Positions 32,331 to 43,699 of a stretch of 64,000 bases of DNA are shown here, piece by piece. The translations under genes were made by a program, and so were the position numbers. The notes under the pieces were generated by a model that ran no database searches, was not told where the DNA came from, and saw only the letters and a program-made list of their open reading frames with translations. The stretch's first letter is position 1, and each line of letters opens with the position of its first letter. This DNA comes from Spirometra erinaceieuropaei (lineage: Eukaryota; Platyhelminthes; Cestoda; Diphyllobothriidea; Diphyllobothriidae): the NCBI GenBank assembly GCA_902702965.1, contig CACRXP010000047.1, positions 559,956-623,955 on the forward strand, in the 5' to 3' direction.

Positions 32331-34360
32331 CACTGTAAAAGCAACTTCGTAAACACATTGATGCTGATGTCCGATTTGTGTCCGTCATTATCCTTTAGAT
32401 CAATGATTCAAATAGGGTTAATTCCCGTTATTGAATTGGTTATGACGGCCTGATAAAAACAATCATGCCAGAAGCTATCATTCATATTTCATGCATTTTC
32501 ATTACAAACAGACTTAACTAGAATAGCACTTATTAATGAAACCAATCCTGTCACGCAATGGTCCATTCAAAGCAACTGAACGCCAAGGCGTTTTCCTAGA
32601 TTATGATATTAACAAAAAGGGATGTTACATAAGTTGAAAGCCTGGCGCAGGAGAGCTTTTAAGAGGTATGGGCGGACGTTTTAACTGCCGAGCACTTTTT
32701 AGCTTACAACATCACCTCGCTGCTTATATGTGCCTTTTATACTAATTAATTGACGGGAAGCTTACTTCCGGACACCGCCTGTGGCATTCTGATATAGACA
32801 CTTGAATGCATTGCAGTCCTAGCCTTGGATTATTTTTCCATAAAATTTTACAAATCCAGGTAAACTAGTTACTTTAAACTAATGAACTAATGCCGATGAG
32901 TAAAGTTCCTACACAATGTGCGACTGACTTTACTTCCTGTGGTTAAACTTGTCTAGAAATTTGCAACAGAACATGAAATATATGCGTTCTTAATATGCAG
33001 TGTTCATGATGCACCACGAATCCGTTTAGGACGCACGCAAAAAATAAGTTTACTGAGTACTGACAGTCAGAGGCAGAAACATCCGTCTTAGTTAAGCAGC
33101 AACCGCCATGATCACTTTGATTTCGGAGAGTGATAAGTAGGAAGCTGGCCCATTAGGCTGTAGAGGACAGCTCTTGACTGCACGTCATCACAACTTCGCT
33201 CTACTCCCACTGGCCTCCTGGACTTTCAGTGTGCTTTCAATACAACAAAACATCTTATTAATGCTTTCGCCTGTGGGATGCTGTTGATTTTGCAGAAAGA
33301 TATCCTAAATGGCTGCAATTCTGTCGGCCAGACAGACTGGACACACTTTTCAGCCGACTGCTTAGTTAACAGCCAGTCATTAACCGATATGTTTTTCTTT
33401 CTGAACGCATAGTCGTTCTAAAAAATTAATTCTAGCAAAGTAAGTCATCTGTTTCTGTCCACTTTAACCTAGGATATCGTCTTTATATTATAATGAAATT
33501 TGACACATTAGTCACCTGACTGCAGCTCCTTATTCAAAACAGGCTGAATGAATGTTGTTTGCAGTTATCGCAGGGTAAATGCCCAGTTTCTCCGCTAGGT
33601 AATTCGTTCTACATTCCAGACTTACTGTATAGAAAGCAAAATCAAAGGAGTTTTTTCACACTTATGCTCGAGTAGGTGTAGCTTTTGTAAAGGTTGCGTA
33701 CACTTGTTTCGCAGAAAAATTCTACTGCTTACTATGTAAGACAATCCGATGCCTAGATATAATTTTCTCATTGGTTACATGAGTAGTAGTAAAGCCGCAT
33801 TTCGGTCGATATGCACAAAAGCGTCAGGTGGGTCGTTTGTTGTGGGCAAAAGGTGATCGATGGAGATAACAGCTTGAGCGAACATACGTTTGCTGGGTGC
33901 AATATGGCATTTTGGATAGTGGATAGACAGTCGATATTACGCGTTCCAAATGACTCGTCATTATTGACAGTAAGGGTACTAGCCAAAGGCCTAGGCTCAT
34001 GCTTTGCTGATCATTGGTGCCTTCAAGCGCTTATCGTGTGTCGAAAAATACACAGTTTTGTTTTAAATGTAGAGCCTATTAATTTCCATAGAAATCAATG
34101 CGCCACTTTGAAGCAGAGCCTTATTTCAGACGTTTTTCAGGATCAATACGAAAGCTGCAAATATTGGAGCTGGGATATATCAGCACCTGCGTTATAATTG
34201 CGTAAAATACACAAACTGTCCACAGACAGTAACACTATACGCGACCTTTGACGGTCGCTCCCAAAGAGGTTTACCATGTACCTAACTGGACGCAGGGACG
34301 TGGATTAGCGTGTAATTTGGTTTATAAAGACAATGGACTTGCAATTGGCATACCACACTC
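32331..34360. other. Intergenic, no gene recognised
   Basis: A 128-codon frame at 33811-34197 has no known domain and no coding-like composition. Nothing else is identifiable. Confidence 0.4.
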
Positions 34361-34369
34361 TCTCCTCCT

Positions 34370-35160
34370 CCCTCACCATGGCTCTGTGTCATAATAGGTT
34401 TGAGAAAACCGGAGACGGAAGAGGACGCAGTTGGCTGGCTCAACTCTCACCCAGGTATGTTCCCACAGCCTGGTTTACACAAAAACGACCACGATTCCAC
34501 ATAGTGAGAAAGGGAGAACTACACGGATTGAAATTGGTTGGGAAGGCCGTGAGGCCACATTAAGACCAGAGGCGAGAGCGGCCGCAGCTGGCTGGGAAGG
34601 CGTAAATCCGCACCTAAACGTGCCACCACATCAGGTCAGAGTGCATTGCCATTGGGGCCATATTAAGAAGGTGCCATTGTAGGCTGACTCATAAGGGAGC
34701 ACCGGGTGATCCCATCAGCTGGCAGACTTCCAAGCCACAGCGGTAAACGCACCTTCAGAGTTAAAACGCTCGTCAGATTGTTTATTGTTAGGGGTGTGCG
34801 TTGAGACCGTCGAAATCTCTTGGTCGTTTCACTTCCAGGCATCGGTTCATTGTCCGGCCGGTCAGTCATCTGATATGAGAATGGCGTACAGTGGCTGACA
34901 GGGCTAGAGAGCACGTCTGCGCGCGAAGCAAACATGACATAGACCGCCCAGTATTTCACTTTATACGAGGAGGCTGCTCAGATTCCAGCAAGACGCCACA
35001 TTATGAAGGAACCGTCGAAGTTTGACTCTCAGTCCACGAGTCCACGCCGCCACACAAACACTGGGTCGTCTGCGTTGTCTAAGCTGAAGCGTCAGTTTTC
35101 AGCCTTTCAAGCCACGACTTTTAGTACACCTTGGTAGTCTTTAAGTATGCCAGAATGTCC
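34370..35160 (+). repeat. Dispersed repeat T, copy 2 (longest)
   Basis: It begins near CATAATAGGTTTGAGAAAACC and includes two related internal blocks (GAGGACGCAGTTGGCTGGC at 34420 and GAGAGCGGCCGCAGCTGGCTGG at 34573), each followed by a CCACAT or CCATATTAAGA phrase. It ends near CTTTTAGTACACCTTGGTAG. Copies at 31.14 and 28.83 kb (minus) cover parts of it. Confidence 0.55.
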
Positions 35161-35539
35161 TTAGTGAAAAAGTATGTGCCGGGACCGTCGACCTCAGTCC
35201 CTCCACCCTTTCCTGTACGCCAGTTGACTTTCCGAGCCGGACTGAGACTGAAAGAGGTGGCCGACTTGACTAAAGGCATGCCGTCTGCGCGCGTCACACA
35301 TAAAACCAGTCTCCGCCACATGCACACACACCCGGATTTCAAACAAAAATACGGATTAGTCGATCTTGCAAAGATCCGGGGAGCCAAATTTAGAAGGTGT
35401 CAAGGAGTACACTTCTTACTTACGCGAAAAGAACGTAATTTGCGCCTGCCGTGTGTGTGTGATGTTGGACTTGTTCATGAGTTGATTGACAAATATGTGC
35501 TGACGTGTTTTAGTCTGCAATAACTTACTGCCAATTTTC

Positions 35540-35720
35540 ATTGATGATCATATGACTGTACAGGCTCATGCGGTGATGAAATATGCGTTGGCAATCCTGA
35601 CAGTTGGCGTAATGGCGACAGGTGTGTGTTGTTGTTCCTGGCACGGTTCGCCGGTCTCTGTACGATGGATTCGCAAGTGACCAACCAGGCCGATGGGTAG
35701 TGTTCGTGTGCAACGGCAAA
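35540..35720 (-). pseudogene. Possible LINE C-terminal zinc-finger fragment
   Basis: On the minus strand the segment HTCRHYANCQDCQRIFHHRM followed by SLYSHMI has the C-x2-C-x-R-x-F-x8-H spacing of the single finger that ends many flatworm non-LTR ORFs. Only about 60 codons are open and no reverse transcriptase is nearby, so the call is weak. Confidence 0.3.
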
Positions 35721-35759
35721 GTAGGCAGGACAGGCTGTGAGCTGATGAGTCGGCTGTGG

Positions 35760-35950
35760 TATTGCTAATGTTAGTTTAGGTCGTGCCGATGGATGGGGAG
35801 CAGTGAATTTCCACAAGTTTGCGCTAGCATGGCGACTTCATCCTATAAACCTTCACGTGCATGAACCATCTGTATCTGTTTTTGCTTCTGATGATTGGTT
35901 CGAGTAGGAATCGGAAACGTCAGGCGAATAAATCTTTTGCCCAGCGATCA
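35760..35950 (+). mobile_element. PLE-B copy 7: 3' end with hammerhead
   Basis: The plus strand carries the PLE-B 3' region: AGCAGTGAATTTCCACAAG, TCCTATAAACC, CATGAACCATCTGTATCTG, the hammerhead and a CCCAGCGATCAGG tail. The coding part is missing. Confidence 0.75.
35884..35926 (+). ncRNA. Hammerhead ribozyme motif without stem III (PLE-B copy 7)
   Basis: CTGATGA (35888-35894), an extra T, stem II TGGTTC/GAATCG around GAGTAG, GAAAC (35914-35918) then GTC (35919-35921). Stem II differs from the GGATTC/GAATCC of copy 4 but still pairs through T-G and G-T wobbles. Stem I pairs GCTT with AGGC. All core bases are intact. Confidence 0.75.
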
Positions 35951-35959
35951 GGTTTCCTT

Positions 35960-36820
35960 TTTCAGGATAGGGAGCTGGCGATGGGTGAGTTATCGGATAT
36001 GCTAGGTCTGCTTGGCGTGTCGATACTGCGGTGAATCCCGCTCCCGTAGATGCACATATGGCCGAACGCGTCTGTCTGGTGAGTGAATGTGCGTGGGCAG
36101 TGTAGAATTTAAAGGCGAATGCGGTACGTATATGTCGAGGCTTCGGTAAAAATGCTCAGTGACTCATCATACTCACAAATGATGGATTCCGATTAAGTTT
36201 TTATATTAAATTTCCGGTTGGGCCTGAAAAGATACAAACCGAAGAAACTAACTTCATGTTCGCGGAATAATTTTTGAAAAAATCGGAACACTCAAAATTT
36301 TGCCTTATCTAATTCGGCTTGTCGGACCTGCCGGGTCTGCTATAACTTCTTGTGTGATCTGCAGAGCGAAATTCGTATCTTCGTTCCTGTCGCTTACGCG
36401 TTATGACGTTAATGGGATTCAAAGGACCATCTGCGCGACCTCAGCAACGTTCACACGTTCTGTACAATGCGCAAGCAGAGAGATATTTTTAGATGTTGTC
36501 TCTTCAGTGCAAGTCACGTTAACATTTCTACTCAGAAATCAACTTGTTTGATCAAAGTATACCGCCTCGAAAGTGAATGAAAAACTAACTCAGACTGGGT
36601 TGACGAAGTGTTTAAAATATTTGAAATCTGCCATAACACCTAGGAATCACATGAGCTGGTAGTCATCTGGTGGATTTTAGATGTATTACTTAGTAAATCC
36701 AGCTTGGGCAGTCAGTTCACTGCATCAGATTTGGTTGATCCAGAAGTTTGAAGGAGGTCGGGGTGGAGGGAGGGGTAAACCTGATCCAAATGTGATTAAA
36801 CTCGCGTAGTCCGTTGTGGC
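35960..36820. other. Intergenic, no gene recognised
   Basis: Short frames only (83 codons at 36300-36551). Nothing was identified. Confidence 0.4.
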
Positions 36821-36824
36821 CTTG

Positions 36825-36940
36825 TTGCTCAGATGGTTAGAGCGTTGGCTGTGCCAAAGCCTTCCCCCTGCTGTGGTGAATTCGAATCCCATCGAAGCAC
36901 TGAGTTTATCACAGCTGCCGCAATAAAAGATGCCTGAACT
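36825..36940 (+). repeat. tRNA-derived element, second SINE type
   Basis: GCTCAGATGGTTAGAGC is a perfect D-arm/box A, and GAATTCGAATCCCATC resembles box B with about the right spacing. The anticodon region is irregular and no acceptor stem pairs (GCCTTGT has no partner), so it is a tRNA-derived repeat rather than a tRNA gene. Confidence 0.55.
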
Positions 36941-37379
36941 TTAGCTGCTAGAAAGGTCGGATCTGGACTATACAAACCTCTCGAAGTATCTTTGCTGTTT
37001 GAATATGTTTTCCAGATTCATTTTTCATTCCTCTGCTAGACTGTACGGCAATATCTTTGAAAACAAATCTGCGTGAGTGACCTGTTTTTTGAGGTCATAT
37101 CCGAATCTGTTCAAGTTAGGTTTCCAAATGAGGCACCAGAAGCACGCGTTTGTTCTGTTTGTCAAGTAGCAAATCAAGTGATCCTACTCATCGATAACTT
37201 TTGTTCGAGCGTGGAAATATGGACCTAAATCGTAGTAGAAGTGCCCTCGCGTCAAATTCCAGGGATTACGTGCTAGCAGAGATGCGGATTTATCGATAAA
37301 GTTCATGACACTGCAGACCGCACAAGACCAGGAAACCGAACAAACTACAGTACATAACCTCTCGTCAAAATAACTTACT

Positions 37380-39374
37380 GTGACCCAAACAAAAGTTCTA
37401 CAACGTGGATCTGGTTTTAACACAACTGACGCCGACCCGGTCACCTGCATTGCTTCTTTCGAATCAGTGCTTCGTCAAACCGGCGCCACAGACGAAGTAA
37501 AGGACCTCCTTCGACATCAAGTCTCTTCGCTTCTCATGTCGCACCGGAAAACCCATTCCCTGCTAAGAGATGAACAAAAGGCCCTAAGGGAGCTGAAAGC
37601 GGACACCGAAATAGTTATTCTGCCTGCTGACAAAGGCCGGTCAACCGTCATCCTCGACAAGGTGGACTACCGACGCAAAGCCCTCCTGCTCCTCAACGAT
37701 CGAGAGTCCTACAAAGTCAGCGACGCCGCCAGTCTAAAGTCCCTAGTGGCAAAGGTTAACAGAATTCTGGCTCGACTAAAAAAGGACAAGGTCATCACCG
37801 TCAAAGACTGGTATATGGCAAAGCCCACAGAAACCGCTATGGCGAGATTCTATGGTCTCCCAAAAGTACACAAGCCAGATGTTCCCCTCCGTCCTATCGT
37901 CTCGCTCCGAGGCACACCCACATACGGGCTTGCAAGCTGGCTATTTCAGAAGCTAAGATTCCTAACTGCAGGCTCACAAACAACGGTGCACTCAGCAGAA
38001 CAATTCCTTGGCAAAATAAGGGCAGTCACGATCGAACCGAATGAAAGGATGGTGTCTTTTGACGTCGTCTCACTCTTCACGTCCATACCACAGGCCCTTG
38101 CGGTCGAAAAGCTCAGTGATCTGCTACGTCAAAATTACGACGGGGGCGATGGCCAGCCCACAGCTCAGGATCTCATAGAACTCATGGGGTACTGCCTCAA
38201 GACATTCTTTACCTTCGAAGGGACCACATACGAGCAGATCAAGGGCACTCCAATGGGTTCACCAATCTCCGGACTCATTGCCGAGGCAGTTCTACAAAAA
38301 CTCGAGAGACGACTATTCGAGGAGTACAAGCCCAAGTTTTGGGCACGCTACGTTGATGACACCTTCGTCATCATAGACCAGGATAAAATCAACTACTATG
38401 CGGAAGTACTGAACTCAATTATGCCCGATCTACGGTTCACGATGGAAGAGGAAGTCGAGGACAAACTTCCATTCTTGGATGTTCTCATCTGCCGCCAACC
38501 AAATGGCGAACTAGCGACGTCAGTCTACAGAAAACCGACGAACACGCTGCAAATTGTCAGCTACAACAGCAACCACCCGCCACAACACAAACGAAGCTGT
38601 GTCCGCACGCTGTACCGACGGGTGGAAACTCATTGCAGCACGCCAGCCGCCAAACTGAATGAGATAAAGCTCCTCCGAGAACTTTTCAGAGCCAATGGCT
38701 ATCCGCGGGCATTCATTGAACGAAGCCGGAGACAGCCAAAGAAACGGAACGAGGAGCATAGTCAGCCAAACTCGTGGCGGAGCATTCCGTACATTAAAGG
38801 GGTCTCCGAAGTCGTGGCTCGATCACTCGCGCCACTCGGAATAGGTGTTGCCCACAGGCCTGACTCAACAATCCGCCGGCAAGTGATGCGGCCGAAAGAT
38901 CCCATCCCTAAGCAGGAGATGTCGGCCGTTGTCTACCGACTTCAATGCAGCTGCGGAAGTTGCAACTACGTTGGGGAAACCGGCCGACGGCTGCAAACGC
39001 GAATGCACGAGCATAAGTTGGCCGTGCGAAGGTTGGACCCAAAGTCGGAGGTAGAAACCCATGCCGCGCAAATGGGACACATCTTCAACTTTGACGCCGT
39101 TGAGATTGTGGGCCGGGGCGGCGATCACACAGCAAGGCAAGTGCAAGAAGCCTGGATGTCCACCGACCGCTCTGTCAACCGCCACATCAATTTGCTCCCC
39201 CCTTATCTGACTTTACGAACTTTCTTAGCGGGGGACAGTCACGGCGCGGGACAATCGGGGCCGTCAGTCATCACCGCGGCCGACGGGAGCGATTCAGGTC
39301 ACGGTGACATGCGGGTTGGATGCAGCCACACAGGCGGCATTGGCGGATCACACATTGGACAAAGGGCGCCATAA
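37380..39374 (+). CDS. PLE-A reverse transcriptase with GIY-YIG endonuclease
   Basis: This 664-codon frame encodes the enzyme that copies PLE RNA and nicks the target. Residues are counted from 37380. The reverse transcriptase has ADKGR (83-87), YGLPKVHKP (158-166), FDVVSLF with the first catalytic Asp at 228, GTPMGSPIS (289-297), RYVDD (323-327) with the paired Asp, LPFLDVLI (motif D region), and a thumb with YRKPT. A linker leads to the endonuclease at about 515-610: VVYRLQCSCGSCNYVGETGR with Tyr519, Tyr530 and the following Arg, a CxC-x2-C cysteine cluster, and a late Asn at about 600 (SVNRHINLLPPY). The last 50 residues are Gly/Ser-rich. The GTG at 37380 is not the true start. Coding continues upstream through the in-frame stop at 37371. 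Confidence 0.92.
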   Translation: MTQTKVLQRGSGFNTTDADPVTCIASFESVLRQTGATDEVKDLLRHQVSSLLMSHRKTHSLLRDEQKALRELKADTEIVILPADKGRSTVILDKVDYRRKALLLLNDRESYKVSDAASLKSLVAKVNRILARLKKDKVITVKDWYMAKPTETAMARFYGLPKVHKPDVPLRPIVSLRGTPTYGLASWLFQKLRFLTAGSQTTVHSAEQFLGKIRAVTIEPNERMVSFDVVSLFTSIPQALAVEKLSDLLRQNYDGGDGQPTAQDLIELMGYCLKTFFTFEGTTYEQIKGTPMGSPISGLIAEAVLQKLERRLFEEYKPKFWARYVDDTFVIIDQDKINYYAEVLNSIMPDLRFTMEEEVEDKLPFLDVLICRQPNGELATSVYRKPTNTLQIVSYNSNHPPQHKRSCVRTLYRRVETHCSTPAAKLNEIKLLRELFRANGYPRAFIERSRRQPKKRNEEHSQPNSWRSIPYIKGVSEVVARSLAPLGIGVAHRPDSTIRRQVMRPKDPIPKQEMSAVVYRLQCSCGSCNYVGETGRRLQTRMHEHKLAVRRLDPKSEVETHAAQMGHIFNFDAVEIVGRGGDHTARQVQEAWMSTDRSVNRHINLLPPYLTLRTFLAGDSHGAGQSGPSVITAADGSDSGHGDMRVGCSHTGGIGGSHIGQRAP

Positions 39375-39401
39375 TAAGGAGTGCTGTGCACAGGACCTCC
39401 C

Positions 39402-39448
39402 AGTCCCTGAAGATGGGTAGACGAGTAAACTACCCGAAACGTCGGATT
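39402..39448 (+). ncRNA. Hammerhead ribozyme motif without stem III (PLE-A)
   Basis: CTGAAGA (39407-39413), an extra T, a perfect six-pair stem II GGGTAG/CTACCC around a nine-base loop, GAAAC (39436-39440) directly joined to GTC (39441-39443). Stem I pairs AGTCC with GGATT (one G-T wobble). Both stems have sequences unrelated to those of PLE-B yet pair in the same places, good covariation evidence. It starts about 30 bases after the stop codon. Confidence 0.85.
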
Positions 39449-39549
39449 TCAAATAAACCCCTCCCGGTGAACGCCCACTCTTCTTTTGATATGCCACCTG
39501 GGAATCGGATTTTCACTACTATTACGGTTAGTGCTGGGGCTATGATTAT

Positions 39550-41140
39550 TTTTAGGATTGGAGCTAGTTAGTAGCATATTGGCTGGAATACGGAAAAAAG
39601 CATCCCCTGGAATTTTATCGCAAGGCCGTTGAAGTACCTGGAGACCCATATTCCGGCGCCTACTCGACCCTTTGTCTGCCCGAATGGTCAGGCCAGTTTC
39701 TGGAAAGGGCATTTAGGAGAGAGACAGGTTAATCGTACTTTTTGCTGTGCTTGAGAACTGTTTTTGTGTGAGGGCTCAAGGAATGAATAACAACATTCTG
39801 AGCCGATTTATTAATGGCGGTGGACGTAAAATCATATTTTTTCGATTGGTCTGTTTATCTTTAAGTTCTAACACACAGTCATTGTGTTACTGCTCGACAG
39901 TGAACTCAGATACCTCACTTCAGCTGCCTATAAAGCTGTTCATTGAGGAGGAAATGTATATGATGTTTGCAATGCCATGACCGCTGATCTAACATGTTGC
40001 TGTTATCTGATCTGTTTCCGTCCTACGTTGTAACTCACAGTGTCATTATCGGTTTCCTGACTGTTGTGTCGAGGGAGGAATCTCATATGTGTGAAAACAG
40101 CACATTTATTCCACTAAAATTTGCTCATTTTGTTCAAATTCTTATTGAAAACTGAGTGGTTACAGTTTAGAAAAATCGATCAATTTCGTTGCGAATTTGT
40201 GATCAGTTTTAAAATCAGTGAGGTAAGCAGGAGTGAACCCGACTATTTGGATCAAAGTCCCCATGCATTTGCGTGAATGCTATAGAAAACGCGAACGCGG
40301 ACGTCGAAAATCGAGCATGGTTGAAGTGCCGCTGTTGGTTTCTCTGTCATCGCTGGAAAGAGGTATAGGAAACAATCCACAAAATGCCATTTAGATGCCA
40401 CACATCTTCGTTCTGAGCATACATTGGCGTTTGTTTGCTCATTGCTATGCAAGAACCGGAATGGATGCAACAGGACACAGGAATACGAGCCTACTATAAT
40501 ATAGATGTGCAAACTTTGACCCTAATTCTAACCATAATCTAAAGACTCCCAACTTGAAGGTGACTCAGTCGTAACAAAATCCTAAATATTATAAAAGTTT
40601 ACAAACAAATGGCACAACATTCCATTACAGTAAGTTGTAGCAACGTTTAAAAGGTAAGCCCTGTTCACAAACCTTCAGCAGAACTTGGTTATATCACTTT
40701 AAACACGCAAAATCTCGTATTCGTTTTGGCCAATTTTAAATGTAATATCTCCTTCTCTCAGTTAAAACATGGTCTAAATGTCCGCCTATGCTCCAGCTCT
40801 TAGCGAAGGTGATGGGGACAGACGTCTTAAGTTTGTGGAAAATTTTACGCTGCATGCGAACATATTGCCGACATTTTATACCACGTTATTTGGTCGAAAA
40901 ACGCCTGCTCCAAATTGAATACACGGATAAATCGAAATAACTGCGTCCATTAGGTAGATTTAAATTCACAATGCACATAACAACAAGAGCTAACTACGCT
41001 TATTATTACAGTTTATGGTGGAATTTGTGTGCAGGATTAATTAGCAAGCTTTCCTTTGTTAATTTAATGGCGTTCGAATCGAATATTAAGATGTTAAATA
41101 AGAAGTTTTAGCCAGTGGAGCCTCAACGCGCAAATTATGC
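39550..41140. other. Intergenic, no gene recognised
   Basis: Frames of up to 87 codons without domains. No transposon boundary was recognised. Confidence 0.4.
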
Positions 41141-41145
41141 TAATC

Positions 41146-41375
41146 TATACTTTCAGCAGGATGGCGCCGCTGTTCATTGTGGTCGACCCGTCCAAAGTGT
41201 CCTCGTAAACATTTTTGGGGTTAATGGATAGAGCACCGTGATGCCGTAGAATGGTCTACAATGTCCTTAGTCCTCAGTCCTCTGGATCTCTTTCCCTGAA
41301 AAGTATTCAAACTTCAGGCATTCAGCGAAAAGCCAAAGACTTCTAATGATGTAAACAGAGCATCATAACGTCATG
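41146..41375 (+). pseudogene. Mariner-superfamily transposase relic (DDE core)
   Basis: One frame reads LYFQQDGAAVHCGRPVQSVL, VNIFGVNG, the QQDG-H block around the second catalytic Asp. After a one-base frameshift the sequence reads WIEHRDAVEWSTMSLVLSPL, DLFP, a stop, KVFKLQAFSEKPKTSNDV, the block with the third acidic residue. The two Asp are about 41 residues apart, which fits DD41D (rosa-like) mariners better than DD34D. The N-terminal DNA-binding part and first Asp were not found, and no TIRs were located around it. Confidence 0.75.
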
Positions 41376-41379
41376 AGAA

Positions 41380-43500
41380 ATTACAATCCCGGGACATGCG
41401 AAAAATAAGCTGACTCAATCCATGAACGATATCGCAACTGTAATGCAATTAATGACCGTCAGATTGAACATTTGCTGTATCTTTGGGCAAAAGTATTCTG
41501 TTCCATTTATTTGTAACTCTCAGTGATAATCGCAGTTCACTTACAACTGAGCCACCTCCATGTTACCCTAACACTTGCATCACCTTCCCGGAAACTTTAA
41601 GACAAGGCTACCTGCAATAGGGGGGACCAAGATTCCAATTCGCGGCCTGAGATTCTCTGTAAGGGGGGTTGATGCACGACGGGAATAAACATTCCTGTCC
41701 TGCAGTCAAAATAAATTAGTACTTTTACATATTGCGATACTCATTCGACAAAGACTGGGTTTGATGACCGCGGTGTTTTAGGTGCTTCAATTAACGTAAC
41801 CCGTTATCAAGCCGGACCAGGGCTGTGGGGGCTATAGTGAAAAGATATCAATAAATGATGACGACAACTCTTAATACGTAATCACCATTGCAATTCAGTC
41901 ATTTAAAACTCGTATTATAATGCACGTACAAAGAACGAATGCTCCTCTTTATTGTCGAGCTAATGCGTTCAATGTGTAAGGGAGGTCATTCGAACAATAT
42001 CATAATGAGTTCCTTCACTTCTCGGTCAAAAGTCAGATAATTCCAACGTCGTATATTTCCTTACGAAGAAGCCGACTGCGTGGCATTTTAGCAAAAGTGC
42101 TTAGGCTTGCAGATGCTTTGGCGTAATTAGGAATTAACCGAATGGTATTTGCCACATTAACCTTTCGTCTGGCACAAATACATTCACATATGTTCAAAGA
42201 TGCTTTGCTACATTTTAATGGAACCAGGTAACCCCTTTAGATGCTTGCCAAATGTATTTATTTGAATCTGTTATTTTGGTCGCCGTCACCGAAAACTCCA
42301 TAAATACCATATAAAAGGTCTATTCTAGAGCAGATTGCAAGGTCTAAATCGCAGTATAATTCCACATGGGGAATGATGTCCCTGAAATGACGATCTTTGC
42401 GAGGCACTACTGCAGGGATTACGAGCTTTAATTCGGCATTTATCGACAAAATCTTTCTTTAGCCTCCTTTGAGACCAAAAGGAATGGAAAGGTGTAGCGC
42501 TAAATCCGGTCCGTCGGAAAAAAAGTTTACTATTTCTAGTCCACATCTTGCTTAATTCTGTCAGTTATTAACCAGAAAAAGATACAAATACCAACTTATT
42601 ATCACTTTTAACGTAAGAAGTAAAGACATATTTGGCGTGGCTGATCGCGGAAGTCCACAATTACAAAACAGTGTCGTAAGGCATAGAACGCAGGATGATA
42701 GTTGACAGACAACAGTTTGTTTTACCGTGTCGACAATTACAGGATGCACTCACACCACGCTGGGTAGGTGCCAAAACAGTTCATACCTCACGTTCAATCT
42801 GAGGATATACAGAAGCTGGCATCAGAGGGGCTGCTGGGTTAGATGTTGAAAAATATTTTTGCTATTAGTTAGCCCACTTTGCATGGGATTTCTCAAGGCG
42901 GAACCGTTTAAAAAATACTCAAAAGGATTAAAATGTTTACCAGTCGGGCTTAACGACACATTTATTTCTGAGGAAGTAAAGTTTTCATCTGTCGTTCATT
43001 GCTGCTATTTTCGTGGAACATTTTAAAATGCCCCCTTCGCTCATTATTGAGTGGGAAGTGAAAATGGCTGGAACTCAATTGTACAGGATAGTGATCACTC
43101 CATGTTTGATTAGATTGCTTGTCAGTTAGATTTTATCATTTGTTAGGGAGTATGTCCTGGTATTTGCGTCCGTAATGACGCGGGACTTGACAGTTAAGAG
43201 TAGGTCATTGTATTATAGTGTCTATTGGCGCAGGCTCAAAAGTTGACGTACGAATGTCTTGGCTAAAGTCCATCAGACACAGCGAGATAACTACGAAATA
43301 TTCAGTAACTGCCAAAATGCAGCTGGTAGTATATTTTGAAGGTAGACGGACGCCATACTAGCAGCATAGGTACTAGCCCACATTAAATGCCTGTCGACGC
43401 CAAAAGACCCTAGAATATACTGATCTACTATAAATTCGTAAATAATTTCTAAAGAAATTTAAAAAACAACAATTTCTTGATTTGAGTATCTACTGGAAGC
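41380..43500. other. Intergenic, no gene recognised
   Basis: Only frames under 75 codons. Nothing was identified. Confidence 0.4.
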
Positions 43501-43504
43501 TAGA

Positions 43505-43600
43505 TGGGAAATGCTGGAGGACCCACTGATAAGCCAAACCCCTCGCAGTGGTGCCATGAAGCGAAAGAATATCAGCAAAACACGCGTGCGTGAGATCTTG
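43505..43600 (+). repeat. Copy of the 15.1 kb repeat
   Basis: GGAGGACCCACTGATAAGCC, AACCCCTCGCAGTGGTGCC and ATCAGCAAAACACGCGTG correspond in order to 15143-15212. The flanks are not shared. Confidence 0.5.
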
Positions 43601-43699
43601 GCTAGTACACGTGCTGCTAATTTGGTGTCCTCTTACACTAAAAAGATTGCCTTTATTTACGTTTTAAGATTCGGAGCCGACGTGAGCTTCCACTAAACG

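Larger units (their letters stand above)
37239..39490 (+). mobile_element. PLE-A: Penelope-like retroelement, nearly intact
   Basis: The reading frame is open from 37239 except for one TAA at 37371-37373. The peptide on both sides of it (VHNLSSK, stop, LTVTQTKVLQRGSGFN) fits a continuous PLE N-terminal region leading to the conserved VLxRGxxFN segment. An ATG lies at 37305. The rest of the frame runs unbroken to 39374. A hammerhead follows at 39402-39448, then a CAAATAAACCCC tail. No matching terminal repeat was found upstream, so the 5' end is probably truncated. The element is GC-richer than its flanks. Confidence 0.85.

Noticed and set aside
35131..35523. A 130-codon plus-strand frame
   Set aside because: No domain or splice context. 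The first part overlaps the end of repeat T.
36825..36940. A functional tRNA gene
   Set aside because: Box A and B-like sequences are present, but there is no acceptor stem pairing and the anticodon arm is irregular.
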